Source: Clavelina lepadiformis (lineage: Eukaryota; Chordata; Ascidiacea; Aplousobranchia; Clavelinidae). From it: a stretch of DNA of 64,000 bases. The notes under the pieces are model-generated. The model was given only the letters and a program-made list of their open reading frames with translations, did no database searches and was not told the DNA's origin. Of this stretch, positions 1-12,200 are shown piece after piece (position 1 is the first letter of the stretch; the number at the start of each line of letters is the position of its first letter). Both the position numbers and the translations under genes were made by a program. The stretch spans positions 2,239,501 through 2,303,500 of the forward strand of contig NC_135245.1 in assembly GCF_947623445.1 (NCBI RefSeq), given 5' to 3'.

Positions 1-707
1 ATAAAAAAACTGATACTTTTTTATGCAATGTGTGAAGCAAAACTTAAGTTCATTGATAAAGTTACTAATTATTATTATCATTTGTAATATTTTGCTTGTG
101 TCATACAAAATCTTAAATGATATATATATTAAATTTTGGGCTGAGTATAAGCACTTCACCGGTATAAATATCACGGTTTTCCCTCTGATATACTTGTTTT
201 CCCCAAGAGCAAGTACGTTCATTTTACAAACGTTGGACATATATGTTTAACGAACAATTGTATAGTAAATCGGGTCACCAAAGTACAATATTTTGCGCAA
301 AAAATTTAGGTCGCGGCTTAAGAAGAAGCAGCTTGAAAGCACTGGTTTAGACAAATCCGGCAAACATAGAATAGTAAAGGATTATGGAGAGTTTCCAGGA
401 GGAGATTTGTGATGTTGAAGTGAGGGTTAAAAACATTAATTTACAGGTTTAACTGTCTGTTTAGTTCCTGAACATATCATTTGTACTGTGTAGTGATTTT
501 TTATACTCAATTAGGATATTGCTTTGATAAAGAACGATGTTATAGTATGAAAGTATATATATAGTTAGTGCTTTAACAGGAAATTAAAAGGGCTATGATC
601 CTTGCTGCTTTAGCTGTCAAACTTGCAACTAAGTGTCACTTACAAGTGATATCAACTCTACAACTAAATTCTACTGACAAATTGCAAAGTTTTAAACCAA
701 CACTCAC

Positions 708-3700
708 TGACAGACGCTGTCTAAATTGTTCCCGTCACTACAAGCGATCGTCCCATCGATTAGATTATCTCGTGGTGGCTCGCAGGTAATGGCACGGCAT
801 GCCGGGGCAGTATCCGTCCATCTGCCGTTGTCAGCTGAGCGGAAAAACAAGAGTTTGAAATCGATAATAACACTAACTCCCACTAGCATATATGCTATAT
901 TGGGCTGGTTAAACAGCATAGGTGTTACGATTGAAGTGAGAGTACATGATATGTGCTGTTATATACTTTTGAATCGTTATTCATCATCTATCGTTCTGAC
1001 AATGTAACGAAAGATTAAAGGTGAACGAACAATCAACTTTATTACCGCATGTTGTCTGTGGACTCCCAGCGCGGAAATGTCCTCGGTCGCAAACGAAACT
1101 GCATATGCTGCCGAAATTATTTTCGTCACTGCAACTCACACGTCCATTAGCAGGCGAAGATTGCGGCGGAAGACAAAGCGTAGCTGAAATATGTCGTAAA
1201 GAATAAAGTTTTTATTCGATCTAATACTTTTGAGCAATAAATATTGGAAAATCTCCAATTAAAGTTGAATATTTAACTCTTTTTGGCGAATCGCGCTATA
1301 ACTCATAGGAAAATTGGATTAATTTGTTTAAAAAATGGGTAAATTTTGCCACTTACTTTAAATTACCTACGTAATGTCTGATTGCAAATAAATTAGTCAG
1401 AGAGGAAGATTTTCTACCAATAACATTGTACGATATGATTCAAAAACAAACTTTGATCGTTGTTTCAAACAAGCAAATGGTTTCACTAAAAAATCGAAAG
1501 CATTTCCATTCAATTTAAAACATTGATGAAGGATAAAATTCAAAAACAGAATTGTTAAAAAGAATTTAAATTTGCATAACTTTAAAAACGTTTAAGAACA
1601 AAATACTGCCAAACGAATGTAATTATTTTCTCTATACGTAAGCAAAAAATCTTTAGGCGACTGATGGCTTTGGATCCATTTCAGTAACATTTCAATATGG
1701 CAGGCAATCTTTATAAACTGTCATGCATGCAGCAAAAATTTTTGATTAATGGCTTAAATGACTACCTTTTGCCAAACGTGCTTTGAACATTGAAAGACCA
1801 ACACGATATTTGGCGGTTAAGATTACCAACTAGTTAAATACATTACAACGTGATGCAAGTGCGTGAATAAAATATGGAATAACAACTTTTAAAAATATTA
1901 CTCACGTTCACAAATTGGCACCGGCCGGTCAAAACGTACCACGTCATCATCCACGAGACCGCACGTACTGCTGTCATCACCACGAAGCTCGTATCCTTTA
2001 GAGCAAATGAGATTTGCATGACAAGCAGTAAATGCTTTTCCGTGACCGGATTATGAAACAAACAAACCTCTGTTGCAAGTGAAGCTGCAAGTGGTTCCAA
2101 TTTCTCTTCCTGAAGTCGTATCACATGACATTTGTCCGAAAATTGGTGCGCGGAGACGGTCGCATAAGGGTTCGCCGCCTAAAAAAATAAAAGCGTAGCT
2201 GAAATATGTCGTAAAGAATAAAGATTTTATTCGATCTAATACTTTTGAGCAATAAATATTGGAAAATCTCCAACTAAAAGTTGAATATTTAACTCTTTTT
2301 GGCGAATCGCACTATAACTCATAGGAAAATTGGATTAATTTGTTTAAAAAATGGGTAAATTTTGCCACTTACTTTAAATTACCTACGTAATGTCTGATTG
2401 CAAATAAATTAGTCAGAGAGGAATATTTTTTACCAATTAAATTGTGCGATATGATTCAAAAACAAACTTTGATCGTTGTTTCAAACAAACAAATGGTTTC
2501 ACTAAAAAATCGAAAGCATTTCCATTCAATTTAAAACATTGATGAAGGATAAAATTCAAAAACAGAATTGTTAAAAAGAATTTAAATTTGCATAACTTTA
2601 AAAACGTTTAAGAACAAAATACTGCCAAACGAATGTAATTATTTTCTCTACGTAAGCAAAAAATCTTTAGGCGACTGATGGCTTTGGATCCATTTCAGTA
2701 ACATTTCAATATGGCAGGCAATCTTTATAAACTGTCATGCATGCAGCAAAAATTTTTGATTAATGGCTTAAATGACTACCTTTTGCCAAACGTGCTTTGA
2801 ACATTGAAATACCAACACGATATTTGGCGGTTAAGAATACCAACTAGTTAAATACATTACAACGTGATGCAAGTGCGTGAATAAAATATGGAATAACAAC
2901 TTTTAAAAATATTACTCACGTTCACAAACTGGCACCGGCCGGTCAAAACGTGCCACGTCATCATCCACGAGACCGCACGTACTACTGTCGTCACCACGAA
3001 GCTCGTATCCTTTAGAGCAAATGAGAATTGCATGACAAGCATTAAATGCTTTTCCGTGATCGGATTATAAAACAAACAAACCTCTGTTGCAAGTGAAGCT
3101 GCAAGTGGTTCCAATTTCTCTTCCTGACGTCGTATCACATGACATTCGTCCGAATCTTGGTGCTCGGAGACGGTCGCACAAGAGTTCGCCGTCTAAAAAA
3201 ATTAAATTTTGCAAAATCATTTTTTATTTTTGAATATTCTTTTCGCAACAGAGACCCCATTTTAATTTAGTTATATGTTTTGTTTATGTGCGCTTAGAAG
3301 AAATATAAGTAAGTTAGCTGCAATTCGTACAAAAGTATATATTATTACAATTTGAGTCATAAGTCGATTTTCGGATTATTTTTGATCAAATTATTCTGCT
3401 CAGTCAAACCTTCTCCATTTTAGTTTCGTTCAACTCACGTCTTCACTCTCAATTTCGACTAACCTAAGCATCCGAGTTCCGGGGAATTACATAGGTCGGT
3501 GTCACAACAACATCGGCAAACTGAGCTCGGCGTTTTGCTGTTGCACTGGCTTGGTTGCCAGGCAGCTCGAGGATTCTTTAAAAGTATGAATAAGGCGATC
3601 ACTTTGTATTCCACGAAAACACGAAAAACTTAATAAAAATCAGCTTGCTACAGTTGGCCTATGTATGACTTAATACAATCAGTTGACGTACTTCTAAATT

Positions 3701-5218
3701 AATTATTGCATTATGTTTATTGGAGATAGTTCACCTGAATGAAGTTGTTGTCACATGCCAAAGCTTGTTTGCATCGCTTGGTAATTCTCAAACCCTGTGC
3801 ATCTCTTCGCACTTCGTTTTGACAAGCTTGCTATAAGTTTACACTGATAGTAAAGTATGTAGCTATAACAATACTCTTTTTACAGACTTTATAAGAGCTG
3901 CTATGATTCAACGAATATTACTGTGCATTACAAGCCAATCTCGAACATTTGCTGCTCTAACAGGATAGGACTACAGTCTTCTAACACATACCGTAACTAC
4001 TGCATAATACCAACAGCTCCAACGGCTGTCACGAGTTGTTGCATAACTAATATTACACGATTTAAGTGCGTGTAAAGAAGTTAGCAGATAGCAGATGCAA
4101 ACGTTACCTCGTAGTAATTTTAAATTGCGGAAATATATTGTATCATGCGGAAATATATTGTAAATGGTATCAGAGACTGAGAAAAGTCTCTCCTTATTGC
4201 ACACGCCCCTGTTGCTTGCTCAAGTTCGGATAGACTTTATTTTAGTTCTTTTTTTTAATTTTTACATCGTATTGCCCTAACTTTTATATGTTGAAGATCA
4301 TAGTTCGCTCATCAATTTCTTAAGAGTATTGCAATGGTAGCGTACCTGCTGAGCTTAACGCTTTAACCGACAAATATTTGTTAATTGGCTTATAAACTAA
4401 AACACTATCAAGTCACCTGATTCGCTTGACATCTTTGCTGTCTTCCGATTCTTTGGCAAGCTTCGTTGCTTGGTTGATTGTCGCAAATCCAACAAATCAA
4501 TCCTGTAAACACAAAAATGCTACCCACTATATACTCCACAATCAAGGAATGTTTTCTTACTATACAAAAGTTCTATTACGCTTTCAAGTTGATTTTTGTT
4601 ACAGTATTTAGCATTGCGTGAACAATCGTTTCAAACGAGTTTGTTTAACTTTTGTCAAACATGAAAATTTGAATTGTTTCATCACAAAATGTTGTTGACG
4701 AAACTTGTTTTGTTTTTTAAATAAGTTTTTTATTCAAAATTTTGAAGGTGAGTTTTGGCAACAAAGTTATTTAATAATGAAATGTTTGACAAAATATGCA
4801 CTAAAAATGTGAAATATTGAAAGATTTCAGTTGCGATATTAACAAGAAGGTGTTTAAATAAAGTTATTAAAGTTATTAAAGCTATTTTAAAAGTTATGAA
4901 CAAAACTTAATTCAAACAGCACTAACAGAAAATGCGTAAAAACGCGAAATAGAGTTCTTTTATTGTTCCGGATGATCCGATAAAAAATCATCAATTTTTA
5001 AATATGGAGAAACGTAAGAGGTAAAACTGTTTTTATTTCGTTATCAAATATTTAATAACTATTGCTTGACATTTATTACTTGTATTATAACGTATGTCAA
5101 ATGCTATATAATCGTTATGTAGATATTTATTCACTTTAAAGCACGTACCTTCGGCTCGATATGCTGACAACCAAAAATAGGCCAAAAAGCCAACGAGTAG
5201 TAGATAAAGTTTTGCCAT
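708..5218 (-). CDS. Gene A: secreted three-finger/sushi/(VWA) protein, 5' part only; 3' end lies off the left edge
   Basis: Exons in transcript order, assigned from splice sites and homology to B and C: 5149-5218 (signal peptide, starts [17 protein letters not shown]), 4417-4502, 3735-3830 and 3464-3575 (three-finger domain ending in the Ly6-type CCCDTDLCN signature), 3082-3192 + 2920-3009 (sushi 1), 2068-2178 + 1906-1995 (a duplicated copy of sushi 1), 1046-1183, 708-834 (next modules). The last visible exon ends in phase 2 at a GTGAGT donor, so the gene continues leftwards; by homology the missing part should hold more sushi modules and the VWA domain. An upstream in-frame Met exists, but the chosen Met gives the better signal peptide and has counterparts in genes B and C. 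A TATA-like box lies about 60 bp upstream. Expected to be secreted; molecular partner unknown. Confidence 0.8.
1175..2189. repeat. Tandem duplication of a sushi exon pair in gene A, copy 1 (~1,015 bp)
   Basis: 1175-2189 is near-identical to 2190-3204 (offset about 1,014). It contains both exons of one sushi module and their introns, plus the acceptor and first 9 bases of the next exon. Gene B has this segment once. The junction sits in an A-rich stretch near 2180-2192. The exon pair is phase 1 at both ends, so the duplication adds one whole module in frame. Confidence 0.9.
2190..3204. repeat. Tandem duplication of a sushi exon pair in gene A, copy 2
   Basis: Partner of 1175-2189. The copies differ by scattered substitutions and a 2-base length change in a TA repeat, so the event is recent. 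Its left edge carries a non-functional fragment of the following exon (2190-2198) with its acceptor; splicing there would meet a stop within a few codons, so it is a potential decoy site. Confidence 0.85.
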
Positions 5219-6256
5219 TTCGCACAAAGATTTTGCTACAGTGTGCACAACTGAAAGCAGAGCATTGAGTCGAAGTTTAAATACCCCATCCCAACAGAAT
5301 TAACATTTCACAAACCTTAAATATTTTTAGAATATCTTTTTGTGTCCAGACATTTGTCGTGGTCTTTGTTGAAAAATAGTAATAAGCGAGCAGAACTTGT
5401 GGCCAAAATAAATTGGAGTCGGAAGAGCTTTGATTTATGCAAATTGCTCTTCAAAGACGTCAATGACATTTTGTGATCGTGTTGTCGCTTCGTGTTATAA
5501 CGCCTCATGGCCAGTTATATATATCTGCATTATTCGTTGATGCTGTGGTATTTTCATTAAATAGTTGAAATACATCATATAGGAGTAGTATAATGCTTTA
5601 CATTTTGGTTACATTTCTCATATTAATTCCCCTTAATTACTTTCTATACTTTCAGTCTGTTAAAAAAGATTTTCCATTTATTTTTAGCTTTTTTGACCAA
5701 AAATATTACAGGAAGCATATCATAAGGTTTCGCTGTTACAACAGAAGCTCTGTTTTTTAATTACAATTCTACGCTATATTACTCACGCTGGTTGACTGGA
5801 CCTTAACTTAATTCATGCTTCGTTTTTTCTTAAAGTTACTAAACGAGTGATTAACAACTGTCCTCATAAAAGGTGTTCATTAAGCGAGCGAGTTGCGTCG
5901 TTCACAAAAACAGCAGGACCTGGCTTATGAGCAAAAACAATTGCTGGTTTGCAACTTTCTGATGCGAGGTTATCTTGTACGCACGTGAACTTCACACAAC
6001 AATTTTATTTAAGTTTTTTTTATTACATTTCACTATTCCAGAAAACATGATTTAAAAATGCGGTGTATTATCCATGTTCGAACATATTGACACATAAATT
6101 AACGAATAGTCTATATTATAAAATTTACAACTCCAACAGGTTGTCAAAGGGCAAAATATTTACTTTTGATTTCTTGTTTGATTGAAATAATAATATAGGC
6201 GGGATGTCATGATAATGAACATCAAAAACAACAAGTGCTATGTCGCTAAGTGGAGT
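5219..6256. other. Spacer between genes A and B
   Basis: About 1.0 kb with the gene A promoter on the right side and the gene B 3' UTR on the left. Minus-strand AATAAA hexamers near 6,004-6,024 are candidate poly(A) signals of gene B, some 240 bp past its stop. No other gene is seen. The spacer is almost unchanged between the two duplication copies (compare 15,881-16,914), which argues for recent duplication, not functional constraint. Confidence 0.6.
5276..5283 (-). promoter_or_regulatory. TATA-like box of gene A
   Basis: TATTTAAA read on the minus strand, 58 bp upstream of the gene A start codon. The same motif at similar distance precedes B and C, and TATAAATA precedes D. Confidence 0.5.
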
Positions 6257-9200
6257 TTAGACTGGTCTTGGATCGTCAGCGCACGGATCGCCACAGATCC
6301 TATCGCTTAGAAGGCCAGAGAAGGCTTGATCAAGACCTTCGAAACCTCCTTCTGCAATGATGAGGTTATCTTCCACCCCAGCGATATCGAGCAACTGGTC
6401 TCTATCCAGTGAACCACGTGGTGGAACAATACCAAGGGCGTAGGTCTAATTTGAAAATATTTTGTTAGATTTAATTGTAAATCATTGTAAATCGTTGAAT
6501 TATTTATAAATCTATATTTGATTAATGTTGTAGTGCTCAACTTAATAACCACATGGTGAATAAAGTCAAGTTTTTTAAAATAAACACTTTCGAAAACACT
6601 TCGCAAACTCACCAAAACTCCGCTATTTCGTAAGTCGTTTGCAGCTTCTGTTAGAATGTCTCCATCTTGCGCTCTCCCGTCGGTAATTACCAACATAACA
6701 TTTCTTACACCAGGTCTGTCTCCGTTGGCTTGGTTAAATATGACGTCTCTAGCGTGCTCTAATGCTTGTCCAGTCCTTGTACCTGCAGCAAACATCAACA
6801 ATTTAGTTTGATTGTCAAGCTTTTATTAAGTCAAGGAATTTAAAGGTTTTAACTGGTTGTCATAGTAATTCCGTTCTTTTGGACGTAATCACGTGTTTTG
6901 CAAAGTTTTGCAAAACTTCACAGAAACAAAATCCGTTTATACCTCGTCCGTCATACGGGATTGCGTCAAATGCTCTCAGGAAAGCGTCTTGGTCTTCAGG
7001 GAAATCATTGAGAAATATTTGGGTAGCAGTGTCGACAAGAGCGTTGTAACGGAATACTGACATTCGTGCCGCATCCGTAGCGAGAGTAAAAGAGCTGTTG
7101 TGATTGATATATGGAAAAATTTTAAATGATTCCAAACTCAAAACTTTTGACGAAAAGCAAAGTATTGTCACAACATTTGCATGAACTTGATTTTATATGG
7201 TTATGCAACTTTTACAGGTGAAGTAAACACTAAACAGCTTCCAACCTCAGAATGTTTCTCACGAATTGCTTCATTGTTAACCAGTTGGCTCCTCCAATAG
7301 ACGAAGACGAATCCATGACGACGACAAAGTCCATTTGCGCAAATGGAGGGCAAGGACCTAAAAAATAAACTTGTAGCTAAACTGCAACAACTAGATTTTT
7401 ATGGTTTAAATTTAGAGGCAATTGGTAAACAATTTTGCTGATAATGCGACTAGTTATCCACAGCACATTTATTATTCACACTGTTGCTCATTGCGATAAA
7501 GTTGTCAGATTTTCAATGATAAATAATCATGTCACTTACGGGCACAACATGGCCTTGGTATACTCCAGGTGCTATCATTGAGGCACGTGTTCTCGAAAAG
7601 GTCTGGAGGAAAGAGACTGTAACCATCGGCAGTACATTCAAAGACGCAGTTGTTGTTTGCCAAAGTACCGTCTCCGTCACACCTAACTTCGCCATTAAGG
7701 AGTTCTTGCTCTAGGCACCGGTTGGCTGCATGGACATTTTACGATTTAACTTTAAAAAGAGTGTCCAGACGATCAACACAGACCTAAATTTCTTTTGCTG
7801 ACAACCGTGATATAGCTTGTGTAAACGTTTTACTGTGTGGTATAATCTTCGCCGCACAAAATCAAACCATTATACAGGTCACAAAGCAAGCTTGCGCACG
7901 GGATTTAGCAAATGGTGAGGTTTCGTACTTACGTTGGCAGACGGGTGCTGGATTATCCCAAACGTATTCGTCTTCACCGTCTTGCACACAAGTTGTGAGT
8001 AAAGTTCCAACTCTGGTGTGGAATGGGTCACAACCGTACTCACAAACAGATCCCAGCAAATTGCCATTGTCGCATACCATGAAACCGTTAGCTGGGGCCG
8101 GGGGTGGATCACTGCAGGTTATTCCTTAAAAAACTCCCTTATTAGCAATTCCATCACATTCAAATGTGAAACTGCAGGAAAAGTGTGACAGGATCGAGTT
8201 TAGCTGCAAATCGCTGATACTAGCAGTCAGTACTCAGTAGAAAAAACGTAATTTTCAAACCTTTATTTTTCAGTCAAATTGTTCCTAATGTGTTTATGTA
8301 AACTTACTTCTGCACTCTGGCGCAGGTTCAGTCCAAACACCGGTGGCGTCGCCATCTCGATCATCCCGGCATGTAGAGGTCGGGGAGCCGATGAGATCCA
8401 AGTTTTCACCGAAACATTCAAAGGTGCAAATGCTTCCTGCTCTGTTCTCGCTGGTGCAAGAAGCAAACCCGTTAACGATTTCCGTGAAAGGTGGCTCGCA
8501 GGTTATCGCTAAAAAAGAAATGCGGTATAGTAATGATCAGCTTTGCACTGGATACGACTGTCTTTACATTTTTTGAACTGCTTTTATGATAAAAGTCCAC
8601 CAACTGACTAGCAACTGCAAGCACGTTGGTGCAGCTACTATAGGTCGCAGTATGACTTACGTTGGCATGTGGCAGGAGGGTTTGTCCATTCTCCCAAACG
8701 ATCGTTTTGAGCGTCGTCACGGCACTCGGTTATCGGTTCACCCGATACGTAATAGTTACGATCGCAGATATATCTAAAGGGAAGAAAATTTTAGTTTGTT
8801 TACAAAAAACGTGTTTATGCAGCATATTTAGCTCATAGTCTACACCAACTTGGGGTTTTAAAAGTCAGCATTACTAGATAGGGCAGGCAATAAAGATAAC
8901 AAATGCAAAATCATCCCACCTGCACTCGCTTCCAAGATTGTTTGCATTGGAGCAACCGACAAAGCCGTTCTCAGGATTACTCTGGGGCGGTAAGCACACG
9001 ATTGGAGCGCACATAGGAGCCGGGCTGCTCCATACGCCTTCAGAGTCGCCATTGAAATCATCTTCACAAACAGAAGTTGATGATCCATCCAGATAAAATC
9101 CATCCAAGCAAGCGAATCTGTAAAAACGTTTCAAATTAATTAACAATATTTTACGACGTTGTAGTTGTAGAAGCCTATGAAACATGATGATCTCCTTACT

Positions 9201-12200
9201 CGCAAACACTTCCACCGACGTTGCCATTGGAGCAATCAACGCTCCCGTTTCCTGGAGCTACGTGAGGTGGAGGACAGGTTATTGGCCTGCAAACTGGAGC
9301 CAGAGAACTCCATTCGCCAAACTGGTCACCATTGTTGTCATCGATGCAAATTGACTCGGGCGTTCCGTCCAAGTAGTAGTTTGGATTGCAGGAGAATCTA
9401 TAACAATTGCAAGCGACGTTAAAATCAGATATGGAGCAATCAAGTTACGTGAAATAGATTGACATTTTCAATACCATAATATGTTAAGTGCATTAATTTT
9501 TGGGTTAATTAAACTAACTATATAAACCGTGCTGTTAATTTTACCTTGTGATTTGACTTACTCGCAAATGCTGTCTAGGTTATTTAAATCAGAACATTGG
9601 ACCAAACCAAATTCCGGATCGCTGTGGGGTGGTAAACAAATTACTGGGACGCAGGACGGCGTCGGATTGGTCCATACGCCTTCAGCATCTCCATCACCGT
9701 CATCAACGCAGGTTGAAGTTTCGGCGCCATTCAAGAAGTTACCTTCATTGCAAGAGAACCTGCGTAAAAATTACGGCGTTAGTTAACGTTGTCTTAACGT
9801 TACACTTATTACAAATCTCAAAGCAATAAGCGATTACCGGCATTCGCTGTTCAAGTTGATGCCACTGCTACAGACAACGGCGCCGTTTTCAGGTGCGTCA
9901 AGTGGGGGAGGGCAAGTTATGGGTGTGCAGAACGGAGGAGGTTGTGTCCAAACTCCAAACACGTTACCGTCGCCATCATCAACACAGGTTGAAGCCACTG
10001 GACCTTGAAGGGAGTAGCCTTGGTCACAAGCAAACCTGTAAGGAAAGTAAGTCTTTAATGATAAGAAAACTATTCGTCTTATAAACTACCACTTTACAGA
10101 AGTTACAATTGTTTTAATATTTAAACATGAGTAAGAAAATCAACAGAATAAGTGTAAAGCAAACTATAAACAAAATTAACCAACGTGTATAATTAACATT
10201 TGTACTTGTGCGAACACAATAAACAAACAAGTGTAGCAGTCTCTATGAAATAAGCGTACTAGCGAATAAGCAAAGTACACACAGATGTTCTGTACTAACA
10301 AACAAAAACACTTCTGCCTTCAGACATATTGGAAATTAGTGGCAGAGGCAAGATGTAGTATTCACCTGCAAGTGCTCCCTTCGTTGATTGCATCGCTGCA
10401 ATCCTGGACACCGTTCACTGGCGTGTCCAGTGGCGGAGGACAAGTGATGCGGAGACAAATAGGTGCAGGAGCAGTCCAAACTCCTTCAGCATCACCGTTA
10501 CCATCATCGACGCAAACCGAACTTTCAGAACCCTCCAACGAATAACCAGCATCGCACGTAAAACTGTCAAGATAAGTTCTTATAAATCGCTTGTTTGTTT
10601 AATCATTAATCTAAATCTATTAATTAATTTTGAAGCTTGTCAAAGAATATTTTTGTTAATGGTAGTAGGTTTTTAAAGATGTGTAACTCCAGGAAGCTGT
10701 GTTATAGTTGGTAAAGATGAAGACAAAGCGCAATGTTTTGTGCCAAGAGTCTACGCAAGAGAATCTCACCTACAATGATACTTGCTTCACTGATATCGTT
10801 AATGCAAGAAATATTAATATGTGTAACTATAGGTCTATATTGATCAAAACATACCAGGATACGGATCACCAGATCCACCCTTTACTATAGAAAGATCCTG
10901 AACCTCAAAAATTTTTGCATTTATAGACCTATGGTTAACGCGCTTGAGATAACAAATCTTGCAAACGCAAAGCTAATTGAATGCAGTTTATATATAACAA
11001 AACGAGTAACTTTAACTAACCGAGTTATATTAAGAAATGATTTTAACACACTGCTTATAATTTAATACTGTTCTTCTAAAAGCTAAAACTTGAATAGTGT
11101 AAGTTACAGATTTTATTGAACAATTTATAAATCATTTGGTGAAAGAAAAGGTTTATATTGCTTATATATACTTACATGTACTCTGTGACACTTACCGGCA
11201 TTCACTATTCAGATTATTTCCATTGTTACAAGAAACATCGCCGTTCTCGGGCGCTGATTGTGGCGGAATACAAGTAATTGGAACACAAGTTGGCAGACCA
11301 GTACTCCATTCACCCACGCTATCAGCATCAAGGTTTTCGCAAACAGACTCAGTTGGTCCAATCAATGCAAATCCTTCACTGCACTCATATCTGCATGGAA
11401 GGATTTTGTCAACGTGAACAAACAAAAGGTTTTTGAAACAAAATGCTCATAATTTCTGAATTAAACTACTGTATATTTGCGTTTGTTATGGGCACAAAGT
11501 TTTTGTTGAAAGTTTTAAGAAGTCCTTTTATATTTCTTAAACCAACAATTTTCTCACATCTTATGTGATTATGATTGGCCAATCCATTGCCTTATTGCCA
11601 CACCGGTTGGATTTTCTTATTTCTGCAAGAAACCCAAACGCCCCAAAATGAACATACATGATACTGGTCGTGATGACATGACGGAGACATTTGTTATAAA
11701 AAACTGATACTTTTTTATGAAATGTGTGAAGGAAAACTTAAGTGCATTGATTAAGTTACTAATTAATATTATTATTCGTAATATTTTGCTTGTGTGAAAC
11801 AAAATCTTAAATGAAATATATTTTAAATTTTGGGCTGAGTATAAGCACTTAGCTGGTATCAATATCACGGTTCTCGGATATACTTGTTTTCCCCAAGAGC
11901 AAGTACGTTCATTTTACAAATTTTGGACATATATGTTTAACGTACATTTGTATAGTAAATCGGGTCACCAAAGTACAATATTTTGCGCAAAAAATTTAGT
12001 TCGCGGCTTAAGAAGAAGCAGCTTGAAAGCACTGGTTTAGACAAAACCGGCAAATATAGAATAGTAAAGGATTATGGCGAGTTTACAGGAGGAGATTTGT
12101 GATGTTGAGGTGAAGATTAAAAACTTTAATTTATAGGTTTAAATATCTGTTAAGTTCCTGAACATATCATTTGTATTGTGTAGTGATTTTTTATACTCAA

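Larger units (their letters stand above)
1..10815. repeat. Segmental duplication, copy 1 (continues beyond the left edge)
   Basis: Aligns base for base with 10,816-21,485: offset about 11,694 at the far left, and about 10,655-10,680 right of the 1 kb exon duplication, which only this copy has. Near-identity covers exons, introns and the gene A/B spacer, with only a few differences per kb by eye. It holds the 5' part of gene A and the 3' part of gene B. Homology stops inside a sushi exon at about 10,815. Confidence 0.85.

Noticed and set aside
1843-3138. Long minus-strand frames covering each sushi exon pair and its intron in gene A
   Set aside because: They read through the intron in the wrong frame; the real frame gives sushi residues with consensus splice sites.
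8279-8576. Plus-strand open frames opposite the sushi exons (similar ones at 9,529, 10,285, 20,186 and elsewhere)
   Set aside because: Antisense shadows of conserved coding exons, without their own domains.
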